Shown: positions 21,336 through 33,429, counted from the stretch's first letter. The stretch: 64,000 nucleotides of DNA from Diogma glabrata (GCA_963693315.1 OY856186.1:284538492-284602491); one strand, 5' to 3'. The notes: generated by a model from the letters alone, not told the origin. Program-made: numbers and translations.

Positions 21336-21959
21336 TTTGTAAATCCGCCACTGCATGCAAGACATGATTATAAAAAAAATCTTGTGGAAATAATGGATTG
21401 GGGGAATTAGGAAACGAGACTATAAATAAAATTGATGATGGAGTAAAGGGTCTCTTTAAGTTTGGAAAGTCGGAGAAGATACATCTCAGGTGCTAAATTG
21501 AGGAAGCCATCACCAAAGAAAAATTGAGACACAAGCCGCACCAAGCCGAACAAGTTGGAATTTGAGCCAGGAAATATTGAGGAACAGCTGGGATTGGAGT
21601 TAGAAAGGGTGAGAAACGATCGGAATCAAAATAAAAAAATATTTTAATTAATGTATATTTATATATGTATAAATGCCGAATAATAATTAATTATAATGTC
21701 TTGATCAAATATTTAAAAATTTTACTTTAATTAAGTTTTAGTTGCTTTTGGGAATGGTTGAATGAAGGTTTGGGCGGTATTGTAAGAGGATTTTCTTCGA
21801 TTTTGAGACAATTAGTGGTTGTGTGCTATGTGGTTACCAGTTATAATTGTGTTAGTGTTAGTGTAAGATCCCTCCACCCAAAACAAAATTAATATCGCGT
21901 GGCCAAAGGGAAACGCTATACGTTTTCGTTTTTGAATAGGCTATATTATTTAAAACCTA
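21336..21959. other. spacer with a hAT-type end and unidentified remnants
   Basis: AAATCCGCCACTG at 21339-21351 is the inverse of the CAGTGGCGGATT end seen at 26984. Beyond it, frames such as WEWLNEGLGGIVRGFSS at about 21760 show a short hydrophobic run but have stops on both sides. No gene can be named. Confidence 0.4.
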
Positions 21960-22088
21960 ATTATTTTTTTTAAATACTAAGTTTTATATACTACTGTCGA
22001 TAAAAACCTTGCGTTCGAAACACATATTATGTAGTTTAATAGAACTCGTAATTTAATACGAATAAGACGCTAATTATTTATTATTTAA
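21950..22088 (+). repeat. short Penelope-like 3' fragment
   Basis: The sequence TACTACTGTCGATAAAAACC, then GCGTTCGAAACACATATT, and ACTCGTAATTTAATACGAAT is a diverged copy of the terminal repeat at 15205-15303. Only the 3' tail is present, as for a 5'-truncated insertion. Confidence 0.65.
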
Positions 22089-22877
22089 ACCGTCAGTTAT
22101 TTAAAAATAAACTGTATGAATGAAAACATCAAAATACAAATGGGTTTTAGTGGTTAAATTATAATAATTTTACTTATAAAATGATTCACGATTCGTGTGC
22201 TCATTTTAACAATAGAACAAGAAATATTATTGGCAATAATAATTTGAAACATAATTAAATAATTATTTATTTTACGAACTACAAAAATGTCAATAAAAAT
22301 TCAATGGTAATAAAATTTTTTTTCAAGTAATTTCTTGTTACGTGTAATAATTTTTTTTTTATTAAATTCCGTGACAAACACTATAATGAAATAGTTGATT
22401 ATATTTTTGGACGGTTATCAAAATATTTTTCGAAATGCAAATTATGTGCATATCGATTTCATAACAATTATATTAAAATAAGGAAATTATTTAGAAATGG
22501 GTTATAAACAGAAATGAGTCATATGTGTTGCATGTCTCAAAATAACTCGAAAGTTGAGTGACTTTTGAAAATTTTTTGATAGAATTTTCTAGTTCGTTTG
22601 ACATTATGTATACAAATAAATTTAGTAACGGTAGTGATTGAATGACTATTGTTATTTTAGCTGCAAAATAGTTTTTTTTCTATCTTTAAAAACAGATTTA
22701 GTTTTGTTTTCCTACCTTCATCAACTCTAACTATCATAGTAGTATTTCATATGAAATCCAATTGAAATCAAAAACTATCTAAAACAGCAAGTTTCAGTTC
22801 TCTGCTCATCTTCATAGTTAATCGGGATTGCATGAATAACAAAAAATACGGTAGTGTCATCAATCATAATATTATAT
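22089..22877. other. AT-rich spacer, no gene seen
   Basis: No supported gene, repeat or element boundary on either strand. Confidence 0.5.
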
Positions 22878-23403
22878 TGTTACGATTCTACTTAAACGCA
22901 ATAAAATACCAAACATTCAACTTTAATTTTCGATTTACAATATTTCAAAAATAATTCAAGGTCACATTCGTTTCATAGAATTAGAGTCAACAATGAATCA
23001 AATTGAATGATTTTATGTATCAAATCCACATAACGTAAAATAATCGAATATTCTAATATTTTCTCAAGGTTTCTAAAAAGTAACCCCGAATTATCTAGAA
23101 ATTAAAATTATGCAGAATCGTATATAAGCAATTCCCTCTTAGTAGATAGTTTAGTTTATTTAAGACGTGCGATGAAGTAAAGTGAAATTAAATGTAAAGT
23201 TGCGAAATGCGATATTAGAAATAGTTTAAGTAGAATGTGAAATTAAATTACATAATTGTAATCGAAACGCTGTATCGTGTACATAAAACCGAGTAAATAG
23301 GATTAATTTTTAAATTAGTTTTTTGTGAATAAAGTTTTAAGTGTTATTGAGTAGAAATATTTTGTGTATTATTTTGTACGTTGTGTTACTGGAAATTTCT
23401 ACA
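22878..23403 (+). repeat. 526-bp LTR
   Basis: Begins TGTTACGATTCTAC and ends GAAATTTCTACA, so it has the TG...CA ends of an LTR. Inside are a TATA-like CGTATATAAGC (about 23120), a possible start region near 23150, and AATAAAG near 23330 as polyadenylation signal. A second, split copy exists: 5' part at 37478-37570 and 3' part at 40970-41154. Confidence 0.75.
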
Positions 23404-23640
23404 ATAAGCCGTTGGAGTTTCGAAGCTGTTGAAAGAATACTCTAGTCAGGGAATATTGTTTTGCTGTATTGTTTTCCTGTTGTTTTGGAACAATTAAGGA
23501 GTTGAATACCTTATAAAACCTGGTGTTTTTGCTTACTAATCTGTGATCGAATTCAGAAAGTGATTTGGGAATTGCGTTTATCGAATTGTGAGTAAGGCCA
23601 ATTCAAAGTAAGGTTGGAAAAACGTAATAATATCAAGTGT
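23404..23640 (+). mobile_element. untranslated leader following the 526-bp LTR
   Basis: Starts AATAAGCCGTTGGAGTTTCG. The same leader follows the second LTR copy at 41155-41400, with shared TTACTAATCTGTGATCGAAT-like and GGTGTTTTTGCTTACTAAT-like blocks. A TGG at 23413 is a possible primer-binding start but does not match a tRNA that I recognise. No gag follows. Confidence 0.65.
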
Positions 23641-23689
23641 GTAACTTTATCAACGTTTCTTAATTATCATTTGACCAAAAATACTACAA

Positions 23690-24232
23690 AATACTGTTTT
23701 TCGGCAAACGACTGTAAAGTAACGCCATTTTTATTTTTTTTATGGCGGCAGTGAAGTAATATTTTTATGGCGGCAGAAAAAATCGATATTTCTTTTCATA
23801 TTTTTATGATACTTGTTTTTTTTTCGTATTGTATAAATTGTATAACTATGACAACAAAAATTAACAAATAGTTTGATTGGATGATGATATTTTGAATTAT
23901 TTTGTAACTATCATAACAAAAAAAACAACTATTTTGATAGGATTATGAAATTTTGAATTGAAAGGTTGCTTTGATAGATTTATACAAATTTAAATGTTTT
24001 TTTTTCTTTTTTGGAAGTAAATATGACGATAAAAAATCATATTTATAAAAATTTTAAACGTTTGCCGGAAAAATAGTGTATTTAATTCGGAGCTAAAGTG
24101 ACATTTCGTGTTTCGTCTATAATTGCCAAACTATAGATGGACTCAACACAAAAATTATTATTTAATTAGGAGCAAAATTAGCACTTTGGCTCCTAATTAA
24201 ATAATATACTATTGTTCAAAATAATACTCAAA
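23690..24232. repeat. hairpin repeat family, copy 1
   Basis: Contains ATGGCGGCAGTGAAGTAAT units, then a block with AACTATGACAACAAAAATTA and GGTTGCTTTGATAGA. It closes with an inverted repeat: TAGTGTATTTAATTCGGAGC (about 24076) against GGCTCCTAATTAAATAATAT (about 24200). The same parts in the same order occur at 58560-59140 and in pieces at 59440-60205. Confidence 0.75.
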
Positions 24233-25725
24233 GTGACGTTTCTAAATTTTCAAGCTAGTGAATAAATTTATCAAAACTAGCGTTCTTTCTAAGGAGCTTG
24301 TCTTGGATATAAATTCTTTACACTCACAAGGTAAGTTTGGTGTCTTCGTGTTTACCATTCCTGGTGTGTTTCACGGATATTGTGTTATGTTTAAATCCCG
24401 GCATGAAATCTGATATCTTTTGAGTCATGTAGATCGTCCCTACGATTGTTACATTGTAAACGCTTCTAATTTATTCTTCAATTAAATTACTATTTATTCT
24501 CTTATATAAATTTAAATTCTGCTCAAGTAAATCTGGCTATCGAATTTCTGAATTCTCACTTTTTAGTCCCATTGAAAAGATATATATTTTATGAATGACC
24601 ACATATCGTTTTAAAATTAATTTCAATAAATCAATTTTTCAGTAATCAACTGTACATATTCAATTTTTTTGTTACAAATAAATCAGAATTTTCATATGTG
24701 TCTGTATGTATATTATCAAACTTGAATAGTTCAATATCAAATAAACATTGAAATTGATTTTGAATATTAATACTATTTATCCATATAATTGTTATTAAAT
24801 TATAATAATTTATTTTAATTCAATGACATTTAATAACAATAGCTATATGTCAAATTTGTTTAGAATATTAATTTAATTCGCAACACGTATAATATAAGTC
24901 AATGTAATTAAATTTTGTTATTTTTGTTGATTGGTTTTAGTTCATGGAAATCAAAAATTTTTTTTTTATGATTAACGATATATGACTATAAAAATTGATC
25001 GTACGAAAGTTTATATGAAATTATTTCTCACTATTTCTCTCATTATTTCTCATCTGGTAATTATCGTCTAGGTCAAAACCGATTTGTCGATAAGTTTATA
25101 ACGTTTTTGTGTAATAAATTCTCTAATTCTAATTTACTAAAATTTAAAATAAATAAATAAAATCGAAAATTATTGTTAAATAATGTAAACATTAACGGTT
25201 AAAATAAATCTAATTTATTTGTTTTTTGAAAGGTTTTTTATGGTCTGTTAAAAGGACCAGACAAAAATCATTTTATATTATCACAATACACATTAATTAA
25301 TGGCGTGCGATTTTGTGAAAAAGTTGGAATATATAGAACAACAAAATATTATTTTGAAAAAATATGACCTTCAAACATATAAATAGACATTTTGTTTTAA
25401 ATTCGTTTTTGATCTTTACTTTTTTGTATAGAATAATACGTTCATGTTAATTGATTTTTAAATAATCATAAAATAAACATATTTTTCTATGATAGCATAT
25501 GAAAAGTCAATTTTCATCACGCTTAATGCCCTGTGAAAATAGGTTTCTTTTCCACTAAAGTAAAAAGAATAACAAATTGTGTTGCTATGGTTTTTCATAT
25601 AATTTTACACAGTTTTTTAAACAACGCAACCATGAAACAATAGATTATGAATTTTTAATGTTATGTTGTCGATTTCTAATTTTATAATTTATAGAAAATA
25701 AAATATCGATTATATATATATTATC
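24233..25725. other. AT-rich non-coding stretch
   Basis: No gene or repeat identified. Confidence 0.5.
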
Positions 25726-26343
25726 ATAGAAAAAGTTGCATTTCCTACGCGAGATAAAAACGTTTATCCACGACTACTAAAGAATATATGTTTTCCATGC
25801 GTATGTCTGCCTTTGTAATTTTATTCATTCCTTAACTAGTGAATTTGATTAAATTCTTTAACAGTTCTATAGTTTATTAAATATTCCCCTAACAAATTAA
25901 AAACATCATTTGTTGGTATAGTAATATAAACAGGTTAAAACAAGAACAATACATATATGTATAAAATATAAAATAAACAACAAACTTGTTTTGTTTTGTT
26001 TTTCTTGTTATCTTTGATGAATTAATTTTAATATGACGATACAATCTTTTCAAGAAAACTGGAAATTAATGGGAATATTTGCAGTCGTGGATAAAATAGC
26101 ATCTTGTATTCGCTTAGGATGATGGCAATTCTTCACTGGGATGATTCCCTCTACTCGCTACGCTCGTTCTGGGTTCATCCAAAGTTCATCCTCGTGAAGC
26201 CTTTATTCTAAACTCATACAAGAATCTACTATTTTCGTTCGTAAACATGTCTCACTTGACGTTGCGCGTCTCGTGAACAAATGTTTACTCACGAAAAAAC
26301 AATGTTTTAATCTCTTGTTGGAAAATATACTATTTTCTTAATA
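25726..26343. mobile_element. MITE, long copy with a nested hairpin
   Basis: Left end GCATTTCCTACGCGAGATAA and right end AATCTCTTGTTGGAAAATAT are imperfect inverse partners. The same ends lie only about 130 bp apart at 36484-36615. The long copy holds an extra palindrome at 26090-26235 centred on ACTCGCTACGCTCGT. Confidence 0.6.
26090..26235. repeat. palindromic insert within the MITE
   Basis: AAAATAGCATCTTGTATTCG at the left pairs imperfectly with TACAAGAATCTACTATTTTC at the right. The centre is GC-rich (CTCGCTACGCTCG), as is usual for hairpin MITEs. Confidence 0.55.
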
Positions 26344-26983
26344 ATATTTGATCAAATATTAAAATAATTTGAAAGGCCTGAGCAAACAAGTAGATTAAAT
26401 GACGTCATTAAAGTAAATGAAAGTATATTTGTAAATCTCTATTTGTACTATAATGAATAGTAATAAACACATTTAAAATAATATCTTTATGGTCCACAAT
26501 GTAAACATAAGTAAATAAAAATGTACTTTTATGTGAAACAATAATAGTACAAAAATAAATTAATATATATTTTTTCTTGGAATTACTTCAATTATAAATA
26601 AATTAAAGTTATAAAATTTCGATCATAACAAAAATATTATTATTATGTCAAGATGAATTTACTAAGTTTTGTTTAAATTTCTGTACTGAAAAGTTTTAAG
26701 TTTATATTATAAAATAATAAAACTGTTATTTTTTAATCAAAAGTCGTTTGTTTTTATTATTTATTAGTGGAACAAACAGCTACCAGAAAATATATATAGT
26801 TATATACACCTAAGCCTCGATATGTGTTCATTTGGTATGCATTCTTTCAAGCTATTTGGTTTCCATATCGTTTTTTACCCTATTTTTGGGTAGCGAGGTA
26901 GCGAAATCAAAAATTCGACGTCCACGCCGTGCATACCTGGGTAATGCCGACAGAATTAGGTTGGTGCATCAGAGACAAGCAGG
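26344..26983. other. AT-rich spacer
   Basis: No gene is seen. The last 8 bases, CAAGCAGG, flank the hAT end at 26984. Confidence 0.5.
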
Positions 26984-28765
26984 CAGTGGCGGATTATGCC
27001 TTTAAAGGGCCCGAGGCGGAACAAAATTTTGGGGCCTAAGATTTTACCAAAAATTTTGCAAATGAGTTTGATTAAGACTATTTCTTAAATAATTTTTTAT
27101 CCGCTTCAGAACGGAGAAAGATCGTTCCCCACTTGCGTTGCATATCGGCAATGTAAGAAATATTTTTAAAATAGTTTCCACATTGGGAAATGAAGATTGC
27201 AGGCCATCAATGATTACCTTGTACATCTTAAATGGACAAGTGATGTTCTCTTCTTTTATATATTTAAAAAAAGGATGTACTTCGTCTTTAAAATATTGTA
27301 CTTCTATATCCCTCGCATATGTATTTGACAATTCTAAAATACACTTGTCAACTTCATTACTGGATATATTTTGATCAAAAAATAATTTAAAATTATTTAA
27401 AACAGTTTCATATATGGACGTTCTGGTAGACATTTCAGTGGCAAGTCTATCACAGATCATATTGTGAGTATTTATAATAAACAATTCTCGTCCTACTAGC
27501 TGTGTATCATTTGCAGATGATTCATCATACATAATTTTGCGTTTTCATTTTCGTCCTTCTTTGTAGCTAATATTGTCTGTTAATAAGTTTGCTTGCTTTT
27601 CAAAGCTCTCAAAATCATTCCGAACATCCCTTATAAATTGTGACAAAGAATTAAACAGTTTTACTCCTTGTAATAAGTTCGTTTGAATATTTTGAAATGA
27701 TTTTCTAGTACTATTGATTCTTTGCAATAATATATCCCATAGAACGGTTAATAAGGCAATTCATATTCATCGAAAGAGCTAGCTAATTTTTTAACCTCAA
27801 CTTTAGTAATCGGTTTTTCGTCTTCATTTTCGCTAATTTGGATAAGAACGCTTTTAATATTTTTGTAATTAAACCGCAAGGCGGATATTGCATCAGCTCT
27901 TGCAGACCATCTTGTCACTTGTGTCACTTAATTTTTTAATATGTTTCGAATTAGGATCGGAAAAATTATCAATAAGCAACTTCCATCTGTGAGTAGATGA
28001 AGAAAAGAATACATATATATTTTGGATAAAGTTAAAATAATACACCGCAGTAGAATAGACATCTGCAGCATAATTTCCAACTAAATTAAGCGTATGACTT
28101 GTACAAGGAATAGAAATCGTGGTCTCACTTAGAGTTTTAATTCTGGCTTGTAAACCATTATATTTTCCGGCCATATATGTTTGACCGCGACAATTTTGTA
28201 ATATCCAAAAAAAAATTGTTTAAAGTTTTCAAAATAAGCTGTGCTAGATATTCTGAATTGTGATTTTCAATTTGTAAAAATCCAAAAATCGTTCTCTCGC
28301 ATCGCCCACTTTATCAATGTACCTTAATATAAAACTTAGTTGGTCAGTGTGGTTCACGTCTGGCGTAGAATCAACAATAATTGAATAATATAAAGAGTCC
28401 TGAATTTCTTGAATTAGGTGTTCTTTTACTTCAGTTCCCATTAAATTTATAAATTCATCGCATGTGGTATGTGATAAATAACTTACATTACCTTTTCCTG
28501 GATGGCTGTACCTCTCCAAATGATTTTTATGAAAATCATCAAATTGGGATAGGTACTCAATGCATGTCATAAAATTTCCTTTTCTGTTCGAATCAATATC
28601 TTCTCGATGACCACGAAATGCTAAACCCAAAGTAGCTAATAGCTTTACTGTAGCTGCAACTCTTTTTAAAACTTCCCGCCAGCATTTTTGTTGTACCTCA
28701 ATTTCACGAGCTATTTGAGTATCAATACGTCCAGTTACAAACAATCTTTTTTTCAAATTTTTCAA
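26984..28765 (-). pseudogene. hAT transposon, decayed transposase and 3' terminal repeat
   Basis: Minus-strand pieces in order: 28765-28244 (174 codons; CRISPR-unrelated; contains CWREVLKRVAATVKLLA, GLAFRGHRED and a DSTPDVNHTDQLSF catalytic-type segment), 28174-27893 (SIPCTSHTLNLVG, HRWKLL), 27727-27545 (polar helix), and 27532-27044 with FLTLPICNASGERSFSVLKR, the hAT dimerisation block. This is the layout of hAT transposases of the ZMYM/TTF-type group. The N-terminal zinc finger is missing, and stops or frame changes separate the pieces. The element ends at 26984 with CAGTGGCGGATTATGCC, a typical hAT terminus (CAGTGGCGG). The 5' end was not located. Confidence 0.85.
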
Positions 28766-29239
28766 ACAAATTTTTTAGACAATTTTTTTTCCAATCAACG
28801 TTGATAAAACGAAATATACAACTAAAGCTAAAACACCTATACTATATCAATCATATCATATGGAAACCCTATTCAAACGTTAATCCAAATGATGAATTTA
28901 GCATGTATTGTATAAAAAATACATGGATTTTAAGCATACAATAAAAGATTTCAATTCTACACGTTAAAAAGTTTTCATTTATTTAGTTATATATGAAATT
29001 AATCTAAAATATGTACAATTATATGCCTAAAATTGAGGTTTTCAGTTTAATGCTTTCAATAAATTGTAGGTCTTAAAAGAAATCCAAAATCATTGATGAA
29101 AACATAAAACTCAAATATACTTCAAATATCCAAAAAATACTTATCTGGATTTTGTTTTTATCAATAATTTTGCGATTGATATAATAACAGCCCATTGCAA
29201 ATAAAGTTTTAGTATTAATATTCATTCGTAACAGTGGAA
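28766..29239. other. AT-rich spacer
   Basis: No gene is seen. The missing 5' part of the hAT element may be decayed here. Confidence 0.45.
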
Positions 29240-29479
29240 CTTTTCAAAACAGCTTGGAGCGGGCATCTGTCTTGGATCAAGCGGCTCGCTATATAAACGT
29301 GTAAAAAGGTTGTTACTGGTAACCTTAAGATGTAGAACGAACCCATTCAACGGACCCAAGGTTAACACCCTAACCCTAAAAACTATTTTGTTAAATTTGG
29401 AAATCCGAGAAAGAATAACAAAACCGGACAAAACAACAGAATTTTACCTGGACCTAAAAAAGGACCAGACTACCAAATT

Positions 29480-30869
29480 GGAACGTGGAATGTGCTCAGC
29501 CTGAGCGCTCCTGATGTTGTATAAATCTCCTTTGGTTTATAAAAGATTTAGTTAGTAACAATATAGGTTAAGAAATTACTTAAAAATTTAAATTATTCAA
29601 AATCAACAAAATTAATAAATTAAATTAAATTCATTAAATTTTTAATTATGCGAAAATTGCATACATCAAAATAATTGCACAAATCGAAATATTTAAATAA
29701 TTTTATTTGACTTGCAATAAAATTGTTTTTAATGTTTCGATTTTCAATTAAAATTAGGCCAAATGTTTTTTGAAAATCGAAACATTAAAAACAATTTTAT
29801 TGCAAGTCAAATAAAATTATTTAAATATTTCGATCTGTGCAATTATTTTGATGTATGCAATTTTCGCATAATTAACAATTTAATGAATTTAATTTAATTT
29901 ATTAATTTTGTTGATTTTGAATAATTTAAATTTTTAAGTAATTTCTTAACCTATATTGTTACTAACTAAATCTATTATAAACCAAAGGAGATTTATACAA
30001 CACTGATGCTCTTATAAGTCTAGACACAGAGACTGAGAGGTATAGGATGGATATCATAGCTCTGCAAGAAATTAGACAGCCAATAATCGGAAAACAAAAT
30101 TTGGATAGTCACTTTATATACTGTAGTGGTCAATGGTCATCCTTGTCGAAGAGAATTTGAATCTAGTTTTCTTGTAGGTGCACGCATACAAGAAGCCGTG
30201 ATGAAATTCATCCCGGTCAATGAGAGGATCTGTTACCCAAGGGTACGCGGTACAAACAACAATATTTCTCTTATTGCCGTGCATGCAACTACTGAAGATA
30301 AGACCGTCGACGAGAAGGATAATTTCTACATAGCACTGGAAGAGGTTATGAAACAAACACCATCACGCGACTCCATTATGGTTCTTGGTGGCTTTAATGG
30401 GCAGGTTGGAAGAGATATCTCTTATGGAAATGTGGTGGATCCCAACAGCCTGCATTTGATTTCGAATGATAATGGTGAAAGAATGACTGAGTTTGCATTA
30501 TCAAATAGTTTGAGAATTGCTAGTTCTTTCTTTCCGCACCAATCGATTCATAAGCAGACTTGGATCTCACCCAATGGAAACTCTCGAAATCAAATTGATT
30601 ACGTGCAAGTAACAGAACGTTTCTTTTCTAGTGTTCTGGATGTGCGATCCTTTAGAAGTGGATACATTGGAAGTGATCATTTCCTTATATGTGCTAAAAT
30701 AAGGTTCCACTTTCCAAATCCAGGCATTCCAAAATTCAATCAACGAAAACGTTTTAACATCTCATCACTAAAGAATGCTGAAACAGCAGAGAGATATCAA
30801 AACCATATGGCTGAAACATTGGAGAAATCAGAAACCATTAATGGAGACGTCGATAAGTCATGGTATTAA
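29480..30869 (+). pseudogene. RTE endonuclease domain
   Basis: GTWNVLSL starts the domain just before the palindrome; it resumes at 30003 with DALISL, RYRMDIIALQEIR and then KFIPVNERICYPRVRG. An open frame of 247 codons (30126-30869) carries the rest, including VLGGFNGQVGRD, RNQIDYVQV and GSDHFLI. This is the apurinic-type endonuclease of RTE elements, often annotated as craniofacial development protein 2-like. The usual GDFN aspartate is Gly here (GGFN), so the catalytic site is damaged. A frame change lies near 30126. Confidence 0.8.
29515..30002. mobile_element. 488-bp near-perfect palindrome inserted in the RTE endonuclease
   Basis: Starts TGTTGTATAAATCTCC and ends with its exact reverse complement GGAGATTTATACAACA. 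The arms of about 235 bp match almost base for base to a small loop near 29750-29772. It is flanked by CTGA on both sides (29511-29514 and 30003-30006), and removing it rejoins the RTE endonuclease reading. No coding sequence is present; it is a hairpin MITE. Confidence 0.85.
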
Positions 30870-30941
30870 CTTAAAGATGCTGTCTTAAGCACTGCTGAGG
30901 GAATACTTGGACGACCACAAAACCAATTCCAGAAGCTATGG

Positions 30942-32390
30942 ATGGATCAAACATGTCTTGACGCTATTCAATACAAAAGAGATTGCTATATAAAATGTCC
31001 ACAAGGACGCAACACCACGAAGAAGAACTATAAACAGGCAAGACAAGCCGTTACACAGCTATGTAGACGAACGAAGAGAGAATGGTGGAAGAGAGGAGAG
31101 AGATTGAAAGCTTCAATAAGGAATATCAATCGCGTAACTTCTTTCAACAGGTTAAAACCTTAAAGAAGGGACCTCAAACTAGATCGAGAGTTATTCAAAA
31201 CGAAGATGGGGAGCTACAAATAGATCTTAAAAATGTTATAGATACTTGGGCCGCTTATTTTGAGAATCTTCTCAACTTAAGTGGCCAGCAACAAGTTGGA
31301 CGACGGGCAAAGCTTGTTCGTGTGTCAAAGGTTGGTACATGTAGACGAACTCACCAAATAGGAATCTTTTTATACATTTTGCTAGCCAAAACCAATCGTT
31401 TTGCTGAACAACTGTTTGGAGAATATCAGTGTGGCTTCCGGCAAGGCCGATGTATCGCCGATGTACTTTTCTCGATAAGGATGATTTTGAAAAAGTGTCG
31501 AGAGTTCAACATACCTGTGTACCAACTTTTCATTGATTTCAGGCAGGCTTATGACTCTCTCGAACGAGAGACTCAATGGTCTGCTCTGGTTTCAATGGGA
31601 ATCCCTGGTAAACTAGTTTTACTATGCAAAATGACAGTACAGAACTCTCAATGCTGTGTTCGAGTGGAGAACGAAATATCGAAGTTCTTTAAAGTCGACT
31701 CCGGGTTAAGACAAGGTGATGCTATCGCTCCTATGTTCAATAATTGTAAATAAAATTTCTTGTTTTAGTGTTTCGCAATTGAGTTTTATTATTTATAAAT
31801 GCTCCTATGTTCTTTAATCTAGCCTTGGAATATGTGTGCCGTTAAAAGAAACTACCGATTAACAACAATATCTTGTCAATAAACTCAGTACAGATGATCG
31901 CGTACGCTGATGATGTTGTCATTCTCGGCCAAAGTGAAGCTGTTATGAGTGACACTTTCAAGTCGCTTGAGAGTGGTGTTAGAAAAATTGATGTTCCAAT
32001 TAACAACGATAAAACCAAACATATGAATGTTTCAAGAGAGGCTGAGAAGAAAGATTTGATGTGCGGCGATGAAAAAATTGAGGGAATTGAATCTTTTAAG
32101 TATTTGGGATCAATGCTTGACTCAACAACAGCATACTTACAGATATGAAAGCACGAATCGCTGCAGGTAATCGAACTTTCTACTCAATTAAACCACTTCT
32201 TGTATCACCGTATGTATCCACTAACACCAAACTCAATTTATACAAGACGTTGATTAGACCGGTGGTGATGTATGGGTCACAAACGTGGACCCTTACACAA
32301 AATGACGAACCACATTTATCTATATTTGAGTGTAAGATCCTACGCAGCATTTTTGGTCCACTTAAGACAGACAATGGAATGTATAGAAAG
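30942..32390 (+). pseudogene. RTE reverse transcriptase
   Basis: The linker (30942-31200) is Lys/Arg-rich. RT blocks: FGEYQCGFRQGRCIADVLFS, VYQLFIDFRQAYDSLERE, LRQGDAIAPMF (ending at the 62-bp insert), then VQMIAYADDVVILGQS with the YADD site, ESFKYLGSMLD, and KTLIRPVVMYGSQTWTLT. These match RTE-clade RT. Several frame changes occur (near 31163, 31750, 31860 and 32148). The segment stops at GMYRKR, where the inverted LINE tail is inserted. Confidence 0.85.
31739..31800 (-). mobile_element. 62-bp insertion with 12-bp target duplication
   Basis: GCTCCTATGTTC occurs at 31727-31738 and again at 31801-31812, directly on both sides of the insert. The insert on the minus strand contains ATAATAAAACTCAATTGCG, similar to the 3' tail of the Penelope-like element (AAAATAAAACTCAATTTAAC). 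It is probably an extremely 5'-truncated retro-insertion. Confidence 0.75.
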
Positions 32391-32951
32391 CGATTTTTTT
32401 TTTTAAATAAAAAGTGTTGTGTAATAGGGTTTAGAATATGTGTCACAACAACACATAAATACCTTTTAAGACCTAGGTCCCACAACAACTTGCGTTCCAA
32501 GGTATTGATGAACGCTTTTTTTAAACCTCTGTGGATTGAAGCCACCTAAGACTATGGATTCCGGCAAACTATTCCATTTGTATGCAGTTCGGACAAAGAA
32601 GGCTTTCTGCGATCTGCCAGTATGACAGCGTGGGATCTCGACCGTTTGACTGGTTACGATAGCCGATTGCCGTGTGGAACGGAGGTAAGAACAGGTTTGA
32701 GGCATGATGCTGCTGATTTCATCTGAGCACTGTTGACGACGATATTTGTAAAAAACAACGAGGTCAGCAACAGTGCGACGATGTTGTAGGGAATCAAATT
32801 TTGATTTCAAAGTTCGATCACCCACAATTCGTATAGCCTGCATAGCCTGCTTTTGAACAGAGTCCAAGAGGGCCAAGATGGAAACAGAAGCAGCACCCCA
32901 AAACTTGACAACAGTACTCCATACAGGGACGAATATAGGACTTATAAACAT
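32391..32951 (-). pseudogene. 3' end of a CR1/jockey-group LINE inserted in the RTE element
   Basis: The minus-strand 161-codon frame (32951-32466) reads VVKFWGAASVSILALLDSVQ, DSLQHRRTVADLVVFYKYRR, then TAYKWNSLPESIVLGGFNPQ and FKKSVHQYL. This is the well-known C-terminal domain after the RT of CR1/jockey-type LINEs. The plus-strand run of T at about 32395-32404 is its poly(A) tail. The copy is 5'-truncated. A related tail is at 42290-42680. Confidence 0.8.
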
Positions 32952-32954
32952 TCG

Positions 32955-33275
32955 ATATAACTTAACTAACGCGATATAACTTTGAGACCAGAGACCTTAT
33001 GAGGGTCCAGGTATAATAGGTTGTATCCGTTCCAACAGGATTGCTTGGTTTGAGCATGTTCTATGAGCCAATTCACAGTCACGTGGAATGATTAAAAAAA
33101 CGTACGTTAGTACCCCAGGGAGTGGGTGACCGCAAGGTAGACCACGACTGCAATGGGAGACGGACGTAATAAACGACCGTAAAAAATCGGCTGCCATGGT
33201 AATTGTGTCACTGTTGCGAATGGTCGTGGTAAATATTCAAAGCTTAGCTTGGAGCATGAACGCCACCAAAAAAAA
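32955..33275 (+). pseudogene. C-terminal remnant of the RTE element
   Basis: After the nested LINE, the RTE frame resumes with RIAWFEHVL, RGMIKKTYV, PQGRPRLQWETDVI and ends near a poly-A-like AAAAAAAATATATAA at 33268. The GRPRxxWxxDV motif is typical of the RTE C-terminus. Stops are present. Confidence 0.65.
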
Positions 33276-33429
33276 TATATAAATTGATTTGCGTTTGAAA
33301 TGCGCGAACAGTGCTGCGATTATGGATTTTTCTAATTGTGACGTCAAGTTGTGCACGAATACGCATAATTTTTAGTATTGGTTTTTGCATACAATCAAAA
33401 ATTCGAAATTGTCAATTTTGAATATCGAA
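33276..33429. other. spacer, nothing recognised
   Basis: No frame or repeat identified. Confidence 0.5.

Larger units (their letters stand above)
29240..33275 (+). mobile_element. RTE-type LINE with three nested insertions
   Basis: Plus-strand endonuclease, reverse transcriptase and a C-terminal segment in the RTE order. It is interrupted by a 488-bp palindrome (29515-30002), a 62-bp insert (31739-31800) and an inverted LINE 3' end (about 32391-32950). Removing each insert restores the neighbouring RTE sequence in order, so the RTE copy is the oldest layer. Its own frame is also broken by stops. Confidence 0.85.

Noticed and set aside
21740..21900. Hydrophobic WEWLNEGLGGIVRGF frame that might be an envelope-type membrane anchor
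   Set aside because: Stops on both sides and no second conserved block; too little to name.
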